Assembly (NCBI GenBank): GCA_020718785.1
Contig: DYRK01000046.1
Coordinates: 1 to 18,155 of the forward strand
DNA length: 18,155 nucleotides
Origin: Desulfatirhabdium butyrativorans
GTDB taxonomy: Bacteria; Desulfobacterota; Desulfobacteria; Desulfobacterales; DYRK01
Reading direction: 5' to 3'
Shown: positions 1-7,468 of the stretch, piece after piece
How the letters are laid out: each line of letters opens with the position of its first letter
Numbering within the stretch: position 1 is the first letter of the stretch
Program-made: the position numbers and the translations under genes
The notes under the pieces: model-generated
What the model was told of the DNA's origin: nothing
The model's input: the letters and a program-made list of their open reading frames with translations, nothing else
Databases searched by the model: none

Positions 1-13
1 TTCTCTGCAAGTG

Positions 14-39
14 CGTTCCCAAGCCGGGGCTTGGGAACG
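14..39. repeat. Palindromic intergenic repeat (12-bp stem)
   Basis: The arms CGTTCCCAAGCC and GGCTTGGGAACG form a perfect 12-bp stem with a 2-nt loop (or 11 bp with a CGGG loop). It lies 28 nt downstream of the stop codon of the last channel gene. On the minus strand no T-tract follows the stem, so it looks like a dispersed palindromic repeat rather than a standard intrinsic terminator, though it may still protect the 3' end of the mRNA. Confidence 0.7.
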
Positions 40-67
40 AGAGTAAAATTCGAATATCGAGGGATAA

Positions 68-2281
68 TCAAGTTTTTGCATAGAAAATATAGAAAAGAAG
101 GAAACTGCCTCCTGCAACAATGCAGGGGTGAATAATTTTTTCAGCATAGCGGAGAATGCGTTCTTTTCTTTCTGATCCCTGCCTGTAAAAGATATAAATT
201 TCTGTTGACATAAAAGCAGAGAATACCGCCAGCCCGTAAACGCCGAAGCAGGCATATTCAAGCGCGAACATATATTCCACCGGCAGGACTGACAGCAGTT
301 TCAGATGAAAAGCCGTATTGCTTATCAGGATAATGAAAAAAATCCCGGTGCGGATCCCGAGCCGGGAAGATGGGATGAAAGAGATGAGATAGAGAATCAG
401 AAGCATTGCAATAACTGGAAGAAACTGTACTGATGCGAAACGCAGCCCTTTTCTTTCGATCTGAAGTTCGGCGTTGAATCGGGAATAACTGATAGTCCGG
501 GGCGAGTTGAAATAACTCGGGTCCCCCAGCGTGGAAACCGTGATGGCCACATCCTGATAGAAAGACATATCTTTGATATTCCATTCCTCGGCAGAAATGA
601 TCCTCGGTTCCCCGCTGTTTTTCTTCACAAACCGCGGCAGACCTATGCCATCCGAAACATAAATCAGACTGTTTCTTGTACTTTTTGTATTACGGAAACT
701 GACGGACAGGGTATGACGCTCAAAGGGAAAGGCATGAAAATCAAAATCTGTTTTGAAATCCGCTTTGAGATGATAGACCTTTGTGGTCATGCCGTTATCC
801 TTTTCTTCTCCCAGGGGCCGAAGCAACTTTACGGGATTCACCGAATTTGTGAATTCGATACGCGTATCATCAAATTCTCCCGCATATCGGAACCAGAGAT
901 AAAAATCCAGGGTATAGGTTGATCTTTCTATATTTAAATTGCTGATTTCGGCGATTTCGATACCGGTATAGACGATGTCGGTTTTATTCATTATTTTTCC
1001 GCCGCCCATCACAATATCTCCATCCAAAGCTCTCTTGAAAATATTGCTTACGGCATTCATGGAATCGGTAAGCTGCTGGTATTGCGAAAGTGCCGGAAAA
1101 AGTATCTGATTTTCATAAATTCCGATGGAATAGGGTCTGTTCAGATTCCGGCTCGGATTAAAATAAAGATAGCCGGTGATTCCCTCGATTCCGTTTTTTT
1201 CATTATAGAAACCTGTCAGCGCATCTCTGATTTTTCTCCGGTCTTTGCGTATATGTCCCTCTCCCTGAATATCGCTTCTTCTTATGGCTTCTACAGCAAG
1301 ATGAACAGCGTCATAAGTACACGCTGCTACCCATGAAGGCTCATGTCCGTATCTTTTTATAAATTCCTTTCTGAAAGAGTATGTTTTTTCGTTTCCGACA
1401 TCAAGGAGGAAAGGAGAGGCTGCGTAAATGCCGTTCGAATAATATCCGGGCGAGGATTTCTCTTCGGGATATTTGTTCATTTCCTGCATAAAAGCAGGAG
1501 TCGAAGAACCCATGATAGAATATTTTTTGCCTGAAGATTTCAATATCTTGGCAATTTTCGCTGCTTCGGCTCCGGACAGTGCGAGAAAAATTGCTCCCGG
1601 ATCATCCATAGCGATGATTTCAGCGGCAATGTCTTCGGGCTGTGTCTTCTTCCCCGGATAAAATTTCCACTTCCCTTTGATTTCAATTCCCAGTTTTATC
1701 GCCGTGCTTTCAAAGCCCTGCACAAGGGAAATACCGAAGTCGTCTTCTATGAAAACAATACTTGCCGATGTTTTTTTCAGGCATTTGCTGACATAAGTCG
1801 CGACCAATTCCCCCTGCATACTGTTATTGGGTATGGCTCTGAAATAGAATTTGTTTTTCAACGTCAGACTGTCTGCACCCGCGGTAGATGTTATGGCAGC
1901 AATTTCGTTTCTCTCATAAATTTTTCCTGCTGCCATAGAGGTAGGAGCAGTAAGATGCCCGATTACAAGCAATGCTTTTTTTTCGGCAGCAATCCTGGCA
2001 GCCAATTCCACAGCGGTCTTTTCGTCATTTTTGTCATCTAAAACAAGGAGTTCTATTTTTTTGCCTTTGATTCCGCGGCCCTTTTTATTAATCTGATCCA
2101 GATACATACTGACAGCGTTGAACATGGCCTGCCCTCCGATTTTGGCAGGACCGCTCATAGGTCCGGCGATGGCGATATAAATTGTCTCTTTATTAAACAG
2201 AGAATATCGCTGAGATATGAATACCGTCCCGGCGGCGATGAGCAACAGGATGCACAGGCTTATGATCAGTTTTTTTTTCAT
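68..2281 (-). CDS. Periplasmic binding protein fused to pentameric ligand-gated ion channel (channel 1)
   Basis: This 737-residue protein is inferred to be an inner-membrane receptor channel whose sensing parts face the periplasm. Residues 5-23 form a signal peptide or anchor. Residues 33-400 match the Leu/Ile/Val-type binding fold (Peripla_BP_6), with a GPMSGPAKIGGQ start and VLDDKND. Residues 433-610 match the pLGIC ligand-binding domain, including the Pro-loop FDFHAFPFERH (514-523). An Arg at 610 precedes four transmembrane helices: M1 about 613-636 with Pro622, M2 644-666, M3 669-698 and M4 715-734. M2 and the LP that follows align without gaps to GLIC, sharing 9' Ile and the 13'-14' AF pair. 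There is no Cys loop, as usual for bacterial members. It lies 36 nt after the stop of its paralogue in the same direction. No clear Shine-Dalgarno is seen; a hairpin occupies that zone. The ligand is unknown; an amino acid is plausible from the family. The fold is well supported, the physiology is not. Confidence 0.88.
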   Translation of the reverse strand: MKKKLIISLCILLLIAAGTVFISQRYSLFNKETIYIAIAGPMSGPAKIGGQAMFNAVSMYLDQINKKGRGIKGKKIELLVLDDKNDEKTAVELAARIAAEKKALLVIGHLTAPTSMAAGKIYERNEIAAITSTAGADSLTLKNKFYFRAIPNNSMQGELVATYVSKCLKKTSASIVFIEDDFGISLVQGFESTAIKLGIEIKGKWKFYPGKKTQPEDIAAEIIAMDDPGAIFLALSGAEAAKIAKILKSSGKKYSIMGSSTPAFMQEMNKYPEEKSSPGYYSNGIYAASPFLLDVGNEKTYSFRKEFIKRYGHEPSWVAACTYDAVHLAVEAIRRSDIQGEGHIRKDRRKIRDALTGFYNEKNGIEGITGYLYFNPSRNLNRPYSIGIYENQILFPALSQYQQLTDSMNAVSNIFKRALDGDIVMGGGKIMNKTDIVYTGIEIAEISNLNIERSTYTLDFYLWFRYAGEFDDTRIEFTNSVNPVKLLRPLGEEKDNGMTTKVYHLKADFKTDFDFHAFPFERHTLSVSFRNTKSTRNSLIYVSDGIGLPRFVKKNSGEPRIISAEEWNIKDMSFYQDVAITVSTLGDPSYFNSPRTISYSRFNAELQIERKGLRFASVQFLPVIAMLLILYLISFIPSSRLGIRTGIFFIILISNTAFHLKLLSVLPVEYMFALEYACFGVYGLAVFSAFMSTEIYIFYRQGSERKERILRYAEKIIHPCIVAGGSFLLFYIFYAKT

Positions 2282-2293
2282 AACTCATAGTAG

Positions 2294-2316
2294 CAGGGTG
2301 GGTGAAACCCACCCTG
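2294..2316. repeat. Perfect hairpin between the two channel genes
   Basis: The arms CAGGGTGGGT and ACCCACCCTG form a perfect 10-bp stem around a GAA loop. The hairpin starts 1 nt after the stop of the upstream channel gene (2318) and ends 13 nt before the ATG of the next (2281), so it sits where a ribosome binding site would be expected. No T-run follows it. It could be a dispersed repeat, an attenuator or a translation-coupling element. Confidence 0.7.
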
Positions 2317-2317
2317 T

Positions 2318-4498
2318 CTAGTAAATATAAAGCAGTAAAAAACCCGCAGCCGAAACTGCAAAAGGATAAAGTATCTTACCTGCACGGGTGAGTAATCTGA
2401 TTCTGTTTTCCAATCCCCCGTGTTTATGGAATTTAAAGGTAAGCAACGCGATCAGAGCGGAAATCGCTGCCAGCGCATATACAGTGAAAAAAGCATAAAC
2501 GACGGCTATCACATAATCTGCCGATATATCCGAGCGAAGTTTCAGATGATAGCCGCCTGTTGCAAGCATGACAGCCAAAGCGGTCAAAAGCCGGACACCG
2601 AGCTTTTCAGCCGGTATGAAATAAACGAGATACAGCAAAATGATGACTGCAATGATCGGGAAAAAAACTTTGAAAACAAAAGCCATCCCTTGTCTCTCAA
2701 TAGTGACAACCGCGTTGAAGCGGGAAAAGCGGGCGGTCTCTTTTGAGACAGACTTATCCATAATATCCTGATAAAATGAAATATTTCTGATCATCCATCC
2801 GGTTACTGCATTGAATTCCGAAGTTTCGGTATTTTTGCCTGAAAGCTGCGATAATCCCAGAGTGTCCGGAACAAAGATCAGCCGGTCTCTTTGCTGTTCC
2901 CCATGATGAAACTCTATACGCAGATTCTGATGCTCAAAAGGATAGGAATGAAAATCGAACTCACTCCTGAATGCGGCTTTGACACGGTATGTCATCAGTC
3001 TGCTGTCATCAAAGGTCATCTCCAGCATCGGGCTTTCCAGAGCAGTCGGACTCACCGCATTGTCAAACTGTATCTGAGAAGGACTGAAGTCTTTCTGAAA
3101 ACGGAACCAGATATAAAAGTCTATGGTATAAGTTCCGGCAGATATATCGAAATTGCTTATCTCATTTATGTGTATCCCCGTATAGACCATATCGGTTCTG
3201 ATCATCGCTGTTTCGTCAATCCTGATGGCAAACGTGTTCTCCTGTCCGATACGCTTATCCTGCTCGGGCAGAAACTGATACTGGGAAAACGCGGCAAGGA
3301 AACGCTGCTTTTTATAGAGACCGACCGCGCAGAAGCTGTTCCGGTTATCTCCGTTTTTGTCAAAATAAATATTTCCGGTGATGCCCCTGACCGAGACCTC
3401 GGGACCGGAAAGACCGGACAAAGATTCTCTGACCGCCCGGCGGTCTTCGCGGATATTTTTTCCCTGCACTTCGGCTCTTGCCAGGGCTTCGGCAACAACC
3501 TGCATCGCGTCATAATAACACACCGATATCCATGAAGGTTCTCCGTCGTATTGTTTTATGAATTCCTTCCTGAAAAGATATCCCTTTTCATCGGTAAGTT
3601 CCGGAAGGAAAAAGGACACGGCATAAATTCCGTCTGAGTAATATCCGGGCATGGCAATCTCTCTCGGATATTTCATGAAGTCTTCAATGAATGATCTTCC
3701 TGAAAACGAATCCGGTCCCATAACCGTATATGCGGTGCCGGGGTATTTCAGCGAAGTGATGATTTTCACCCCTTCGGGACCATGTGTTGCAAAAAAAATA
3801 ACCCCGGGTTCCGGCGTGCTTCTCAGTTCCGAGATAATTTTATTTATCTGTTCATCCGCGGTTTTGCTTTCTGTGTCAATCTCCCACTTCCTTTTTATCT
3901 TGATTCCCGATTTGCGGGCTGCTTTTTCAAAATTTTCGGACAGAGAAGAACCGTAGGTGTCTTTATCGGATATGATGCTTGCCGATGTCCTGTTCAGGAT
4001 TTTAAGAATATAATTTGCCGTAAACTCTGCCACAAAACGGTTTGAGGGGACAATTCTGAAATACCAGTCATTGGAAAGGGTGACATTGTCCCCGCTTGCG
4101 GACGCGGTCAGGGCAGGCATTCCGTTTTTTTTATACACCTCTCCCGCGGCAGCGGATGTGGAACTGTAATAATGTCCGATAACCATCAGGGCATCGCCGG
4201 ATATCGTCAGTTCGGTGGCGATTTTCATTGCTGTCCGTTTGTCGTTTCTGTCATCGTAAATCAGCAGTTCGATCTGTTTTCCGTCAACGCCCCCTGTGCG
4301 GTTTATTTTGTCAGCGCAGAGACGGGTGCCTTGAACCATTGCATTCCCGGCTGCTCTTGACGGACCGCTCAACGGCGCGACTACAGCTATCCGGATGGTT
4401 TCCTCTTTTTTGAAAGGAGATTTTTCCGACATCAGGAAAAAAGCAGTCAGTCCGGCCAGCAGCACCGCCGGGAATATAAGCAGAATTTTTTTTCTCAT
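2318..4498 (-). CDS. Periplasmic binding protein fused to pentameric ligand-gated ion channel (channel 2)
   Basis: This 726-residue protein is a tandem paralogue of the next gene, related along its whole length. Residues 5-23 are hydrophobic (export signal or anchor). Residues 33-405 are a Leu/Ile/Val-type binding domain, with APLSGPSRAAGNAM, YDDRND and the GHYYSSTSAAAG motif that in this family lies near the amino-acid ligand. Residues 433-600 are a pLGIC extracellular domain with the Pro-loop FDFHSYPFEHQ, the closest match here to the canonical FPFDxQ. Pre-M1 Arg602 is followed by M1 604-628, M2 636-657, M3 661-688 and M4 707-726. The M2 9' position is Leu645, the usual hydrophobic gate of animal receptors, and 0' is Arg636. 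The start is the first ATG of the frame, but no strong Shine-Dalgarno is seen. A nested miniature element ends about 7 nt upstream. Together with its neighbour it could form homo- or hetero-pentamers; that is inference. Confidence 0.88.
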   Translation of the reverse strand: MRKKILLIFPAVLLAGLTAFFLMSEKSPFKKEETIRIAVVAPLSGPSRAAGNAMVQGTRLCADKINRTGGVDGKQIELLIYDDRNDKRTAMKIATELTISGDALMVIGHYYSSTSAAAGEVYKKNGMPALTASASGDNVTLSNDWYFRIVPSNRFVAEFTANYILKILNRTSASIISDKDTYGSSLSENFEKAARKSGIKIKRKWEIDTESKTADEQINKIISELRSTPEPGVIFFATHGPEGVKIITSLKYPGTAYTVMGPDSFSGRSFIEDFMKYPREIAMPGYYSDGIYAVSFFLPELTDEKGYLFRKEFIKQYDGEPSWISVCYYDAMQVVAEALARAEVQGKNIREDRRAVRESLSGLSGPEVSVRGITGNIYFDKNGDNRNSFCAVGLYKKQRFLAAFSQYQFLPEQDKRIGQENTFAIRIDETAMIRTDMVYTGIHINEISNFDISAGTYTIDFYIWFRFQKDFSPSQIQFDNAVSPTALESPMLEMTFDDSRLMTYRVKAAFRSEFDFHSYPFEHQNLRIEFHHGEQQRDRLIFVPDTLGLSQLSGKNTETSEFNAVTGWMIRNISFYQDIMDKSVSKETARFSRFNAVVTIERQGMAFVFKVFFPIIAVIILLYLVYFIPAEKLGVRLLTALAVMLATGGYHLKLRSDISADYVIAVVYAFFTVYALAAISALIALLTFKFHKHGGLENRIRLLTRAGKILYPFAVSAAGFLLLYIY

Positions 4499-4504
4499 TC
4501 TATG

Positions 4505-4701
4505 ACTTACGCACTCGAATTTATTTTCATGATTAAGTACCCGTTCATATTTTTTCCGACATAATGTAGGGTAAGCCCCTGTGCTTACCCCTGTGTTCAG
4601 GGCAACCGCAGGGGGTTGCCCCTACAAAAAATTGTGAACGCTTACTTAATTGGCGTTTATCAGCGTTCATTAGCGGTTACAAATCATACAACTGCCTAAC
4701 T
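4505..4701. mobile_element. Miniature inverted-repeat element, interrupted copy
   Basis: The ends ACTTACGCACTCGAAT (plus strand) and AGTTAGGCAGTTGTAT (reverse complement of the right end) are imperfect terminal inverted repeats. Without the inner insert and one TTAA the element is about 84 bp. It matches the copy at 8776-8858 in inverted orientation, including the core GGCGTTTATCAGCGT. It fills almost the whole gap between the double SBP gene (stop at 4703) and channel 2 (start at 4498). No transposase is encoded, so it would depend on one elsewhere. No target duplication is evident at its outer ends. Confidence 0.65.
4537..4645. mobile_element. 109-bp miniature element inserted at TTAA within the outer element
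   Basis: The insert is flanked by TTAA on both sides (4533-4536 and 4646-4649), whereas the uninterrupted copy at 8776-8858 has a single TTAA (8827-8830) at the same place. This is direct evidence of insertion with a TTAA duplication. The ends GTACCCGTTCATATTTTTT and GTAAGCGTTCACAATTTTTT (right end, reversed) agree at about 16 of 20 positions. The interior holds two GC-rich hairpins, GGGTAAGC/GCTTACCC and GGGCAACC/GGTTGCCC. There is no coding capacity. Confidence 0.75.
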
Positions 4702-4702
4702 C

Positions 4703-7468
4703 CTATCTTTCTTCGAAATACCAGTCACGGATATGCTGGCCTCCCATCGCCATGTGATACCATCCTTTTACTCTCGGCCTGACCAGACAATGGGCGATTT
4801 CAAAATACAGCGGAACCACGACGGCTTCTTCTTCGGTCAGAATCTGTTCGGCTCTTCGGTAATATTGCTTTCTGGTCCCGGGATCCGAATTTTCACGCGC
4901 CTTGTCCATCAGTTCTGCAAATTCCCGGTTTTCCCATTTCACATGATTGGAAGAACGGAAGGGATGAAAAAGATCGTTGAGCCAGCCGTTGGCGTCCGGA
5001 TAATCGCCGCACCATCCGTATCGGAACATGTTCGGGCCCCCGGGCTTGTCTATGGACGAAAAAAAATCATCCCATTCCTTTGCTTCCAGTCTGACATCTA
5101 TGTTGAGATAATATTTCAGACAGGTTTTGACCGCCTCCGCGATTTTTCCATGGGTTTCAGAGGCATTGTACATGAGGGTGATCCCCGGAAAGCCCTTGCC
5201 CTCAGGGTAGCCGGCTTCAGCCAGCCATCTTTTTGCCTGATTGGGATCAAAACGGATGCCGATGCCTTCTTTCGGATCCAGGGCGCCGAAAGTCGGGGGT
5301 CTCGTAAAAGTAGAAGCCGGAATCTCATTCCCTTCGGTGATCAGATCAATCAGCAGTTGGCGGTCAACAGCAGCGGAAACAGCTTTCCGTACCAGCGGAT
5401 TGTCTGTGGGCGGGTGTTTGGTATTGAACGCGTAGGCATAAGTGCAGAACTGCGGCTCGCTCGAATATTGCCTGCCCAGTAAAGGGTCTTCTTTGATGCG
5501 CGGAATTTCCATCAGAGGAAGTCTCAGATAACTGCTCCCCATAATATCCAGTTCGTTGTTTTCGTACATTGCCAGTCCTACCGAGCTTTCCGGTATGATA
5601 TAATAGCGCACTTCGGGAATAGAGACTTTTTCAGCTTCATAGTATGCCGGATTTTTTCTTAATACCATCACTATGTCTTTTTCCCAAGCGGCTAATTTAT
5701 AAGAACCGTTGCTTCGGATATTCCGGGGTTCGGTCCATTGCTCTCCGTAAGTTTCAATTGTTTTTGCCGGCAGAGGCCGGTAAGGCCACAAGCCGGCCAT
5801 AGCCGGAAAATAAGCCGCAGGGTGTTCCAGCGTGAATTCCACCGTAAAATCATCGGTCGCACGGGCACCGATCTGTGAGACATCTCTGATTTCCCCGCGG
5901 TTGATCGCCTCGGCATTTTTCAACGTAAACAGCATAGAGACATAGAAGCATTTTGTTTCCGGACGGATATTGCGCCGTACAGCCCAGACCACATCATGTG
6001 CGGTTACAGGGGATCCGTCTGTCCAGACCGCATCCTGCCGCAGCCTGAATATGTATGTTTTTCCGTCTGCGCTGACGGTCCAGTTTTGTGCCAGTTCGGG
6101 AACAGCCTCGTAAGTTCTGGGATCCAGATCGGTCAGACCCAGAAAGAGCTGCTCGGTGACCTCAATAGAAATCGCTTCTTCGGTGCGTCCGGGATCAATT
6201 GTCGGAATGACGCCTTCAACCGGAAGCCGTAAGGTAATATCTTCGACTGTATAGAAAGGACTGATTTTTTCTTCCTCATGACGCTCGTCTTTGAGATATT
6301 CGAACTTTCCGTTGCGGAACTCTTTGAAAAACAGCTTCTTTCCGGTAACATCCCCCTCAAAGGTGAAAGAACAGGTTCCGGTGACGCCCTGCCAGTTTTC
6401 CAGTATCCTCAGCGTTGACCCCATGATGATCGGCACCGACGAGCCGCTTTCCCGGACTGCATAAGCCAGCAGTTGGACCGCGTCATATCCCTGAGCCGCC
6501 CAGGAATCCGGAACCACGCCGAATTTTGACTGAAAGCGTCTTACAAAATCCCGGATTTCCTTTACCGGCAGTTTGGGATTGAACACCGCGGGAACGATAA
6601 CGCCGTCAGCGGCCTGACCTGCTACGGAAAAAAGTTCCTGCGAATCCAGAGCATATCCGCCCATGATCGGAACTTTGATTCCCAACGCCCTGGCCTGCTT
6701 GATGAGTTCCGCGGCTCCGGGCAGGAGTCCGATGACCAGAAGCGCGTCGAACTGACAGGTTTTGGTCAGTTCCGAAAGCATGACTCTGAAATCCGTCTGC
6801 CATCCGAAATAAGACCGCGCCGCGACGATATTGATTTTCAGATCGGTTGCTTTTTCGTGGAAAATTTCCGCCAGCCGTTCCCCCGCGGTTTCTTTCTGAA
6901 AAAGGATTGCCATCTTTTTGAATCCCCTGTCGCCGGCAAGCTCGGCAATATAATCCCCGGTGATTTCGTCCGAGGGCATATTTCTGAATGTATATGCCCC
7001 TCCGTAAGCGGTAAAGCCCGGATCCGTTGCCCCGGGGGATATAAAAAGAATGCCTTCTTTTTCATAAGTGACGGACAGGGGAATCGCTATATTGGAATCC
7101 GTATGTCCCACCACAGCGACAACATCCTCATTGTCTGCAATATGGTCTGCGACCTTCTGCGCGGCTCTCAGATTTCTGCGGTCATCATAGAAAAGGGTTT
7201 TTATTTTTCTGCCGAGAAGTCCCCCCTCCTGATTGATTTCCTCTGTCGCCAGAGTGACGCCTTCCAGAAAAAGAGAACGGTCGGCCGAGGTGTCAACGAC
7301 AGCGATGACAACATCGCCCTCGGCTTTTGCCGCTTTTTCGGCTCTCTGTTCGGCCGGGGTGTCGGCAGCTATGACATGGGTGCATGAAATAACCGCATAT
7401 ATCATTGCCGGCAGAATAAAGAAAATTTTCGATTTTACGTTTTTATTGAAAAAGGTTTGCACTGTCAT
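4703..7468 (-). CDS. Double substrate-binding protein: LIV-type domain fused to oligopeptide-type (family 5) domain
   Basis: This 921-residue exported protein is made of two whole ABC-type solute-binding folds. Residues 11-28 are hydrophobic and end in VISC (Cys29), a plausible lipobox; cleavage after VIAA (residues 32-35) is the alternative. Residues 52-395 are a Peripla_BP_6 domain (EGVTLATEEINQEGGLLGRK, YDDRRN, VVGHTDSN, GYDAVQLLAYA). Residues 415-915 are an SBP_bac_5 (DppA/OppA-like) domain, with ELAQNWTVSADGKTYIFRLR, WTDGSPVTAHDVVW and a C-terminal WCGDYPDANGWL. Each domain is near the usual length of a free-standing protein. No ABC permease or ATPase gene is in view, so a sensory or ligand-presenting role beside the channels is as likely as transport. 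Its ATG overlaps the SPFH stop (ATGA), implying translational coupling. The stop TAG abuts the miniature element boundary. Confidence 0.88.
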   Translation of the reverse strand: MTVQTFFNKNVKSKIFFILPAMIYAVISCTHVIAADTPAEQRAEKAAKAEGDVVIAVVDTSADRSLFLEGVTLATEEINQEGGLLGRKIKTLFYDDRRNLRAAQKVADHIADNEDVVAVVGHTDSNIAIPLSVTYEKEGILFISPGATDPGFTAYGGAYTFRNMPSDEITGDYIAELAGDRGFKKMAILFQKETAGERLAEIFHEKATDLKINIVAARSYFGWQTDFRVMLSELTKTCQFDALLVIGLLPGAAELIKQARALGIKVPIMGGYALDSQELFSVAGQAADGVIVPAVFNPKLPVKEIRDFVRRFQSKFGVVPDSWAAQGYDAVQLLAYAVRESGSSVPIIMGSTLRILENWQGVTGTCSFTFEGDVTGKKLFFKEFRNGKFEYLKDERHEEEKISPFYTVEDITLRLPVEGVIPTIDPGRTEEAISIEVTEQLFLGLTDLDPRTYEAVPELAQNWTVSADGKTYIFRLRQDAVWTDGSPVTAHDVVWAVRRNIRPETKCFYVSMLFTLKNAEAINRGEIRDVSQIGARATDDFTVEFTLEHPAAYFPAMAGLWPYRPLPAKTIETYGEQWTEPRNIRSNGSYKLAAWEKDIVMVLRKNPAYYEAEKVSIPEVRYYIIPESSVGLAMYENNELDIMGSSYLRLPLMEIPRIKEDPLLGRQYSSEPQFCTYAYAFNTKHPPTDNPLVRKAVSAAVDRQLLIDLITEGNEIPASTFTRPPTFGALDPKEGIGIRFDPNQAKRWLAEAGYPEGKGFPGITLMYNASETHGKIAEAVKTCLKYYLNIDVRLEAKEWDDFFSSIDKPGGPNMFRYGWCGDYPDANGWLNDLFHPFRSSNHVKWENREFAELMDKARENSDPGTRKQYYRRAEQILTEEEAVVVPLYFEIAHCLVRPRVKGWYHMAMGGQHIRDWYFEER

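Noticed and set aside
2294..2316. Intrinsic terminator between the two channel genes
   Set aside because: The stem is strong but no T-tract follows on the minus strand, and the next gene starts 13 nt later.
2891..3535. A 214-codon plus-strand reading frame inside channel 2
   Set aside because: It is a shadow of the strongly supported minus-strand channel gene.
4703..7468. Calling this gene simply a component of an ABC importer (livK or dppA)
   Set aside because: Two different binding folds are present and no permease or ATPase gene is in the window, so a transporter name would mislead.
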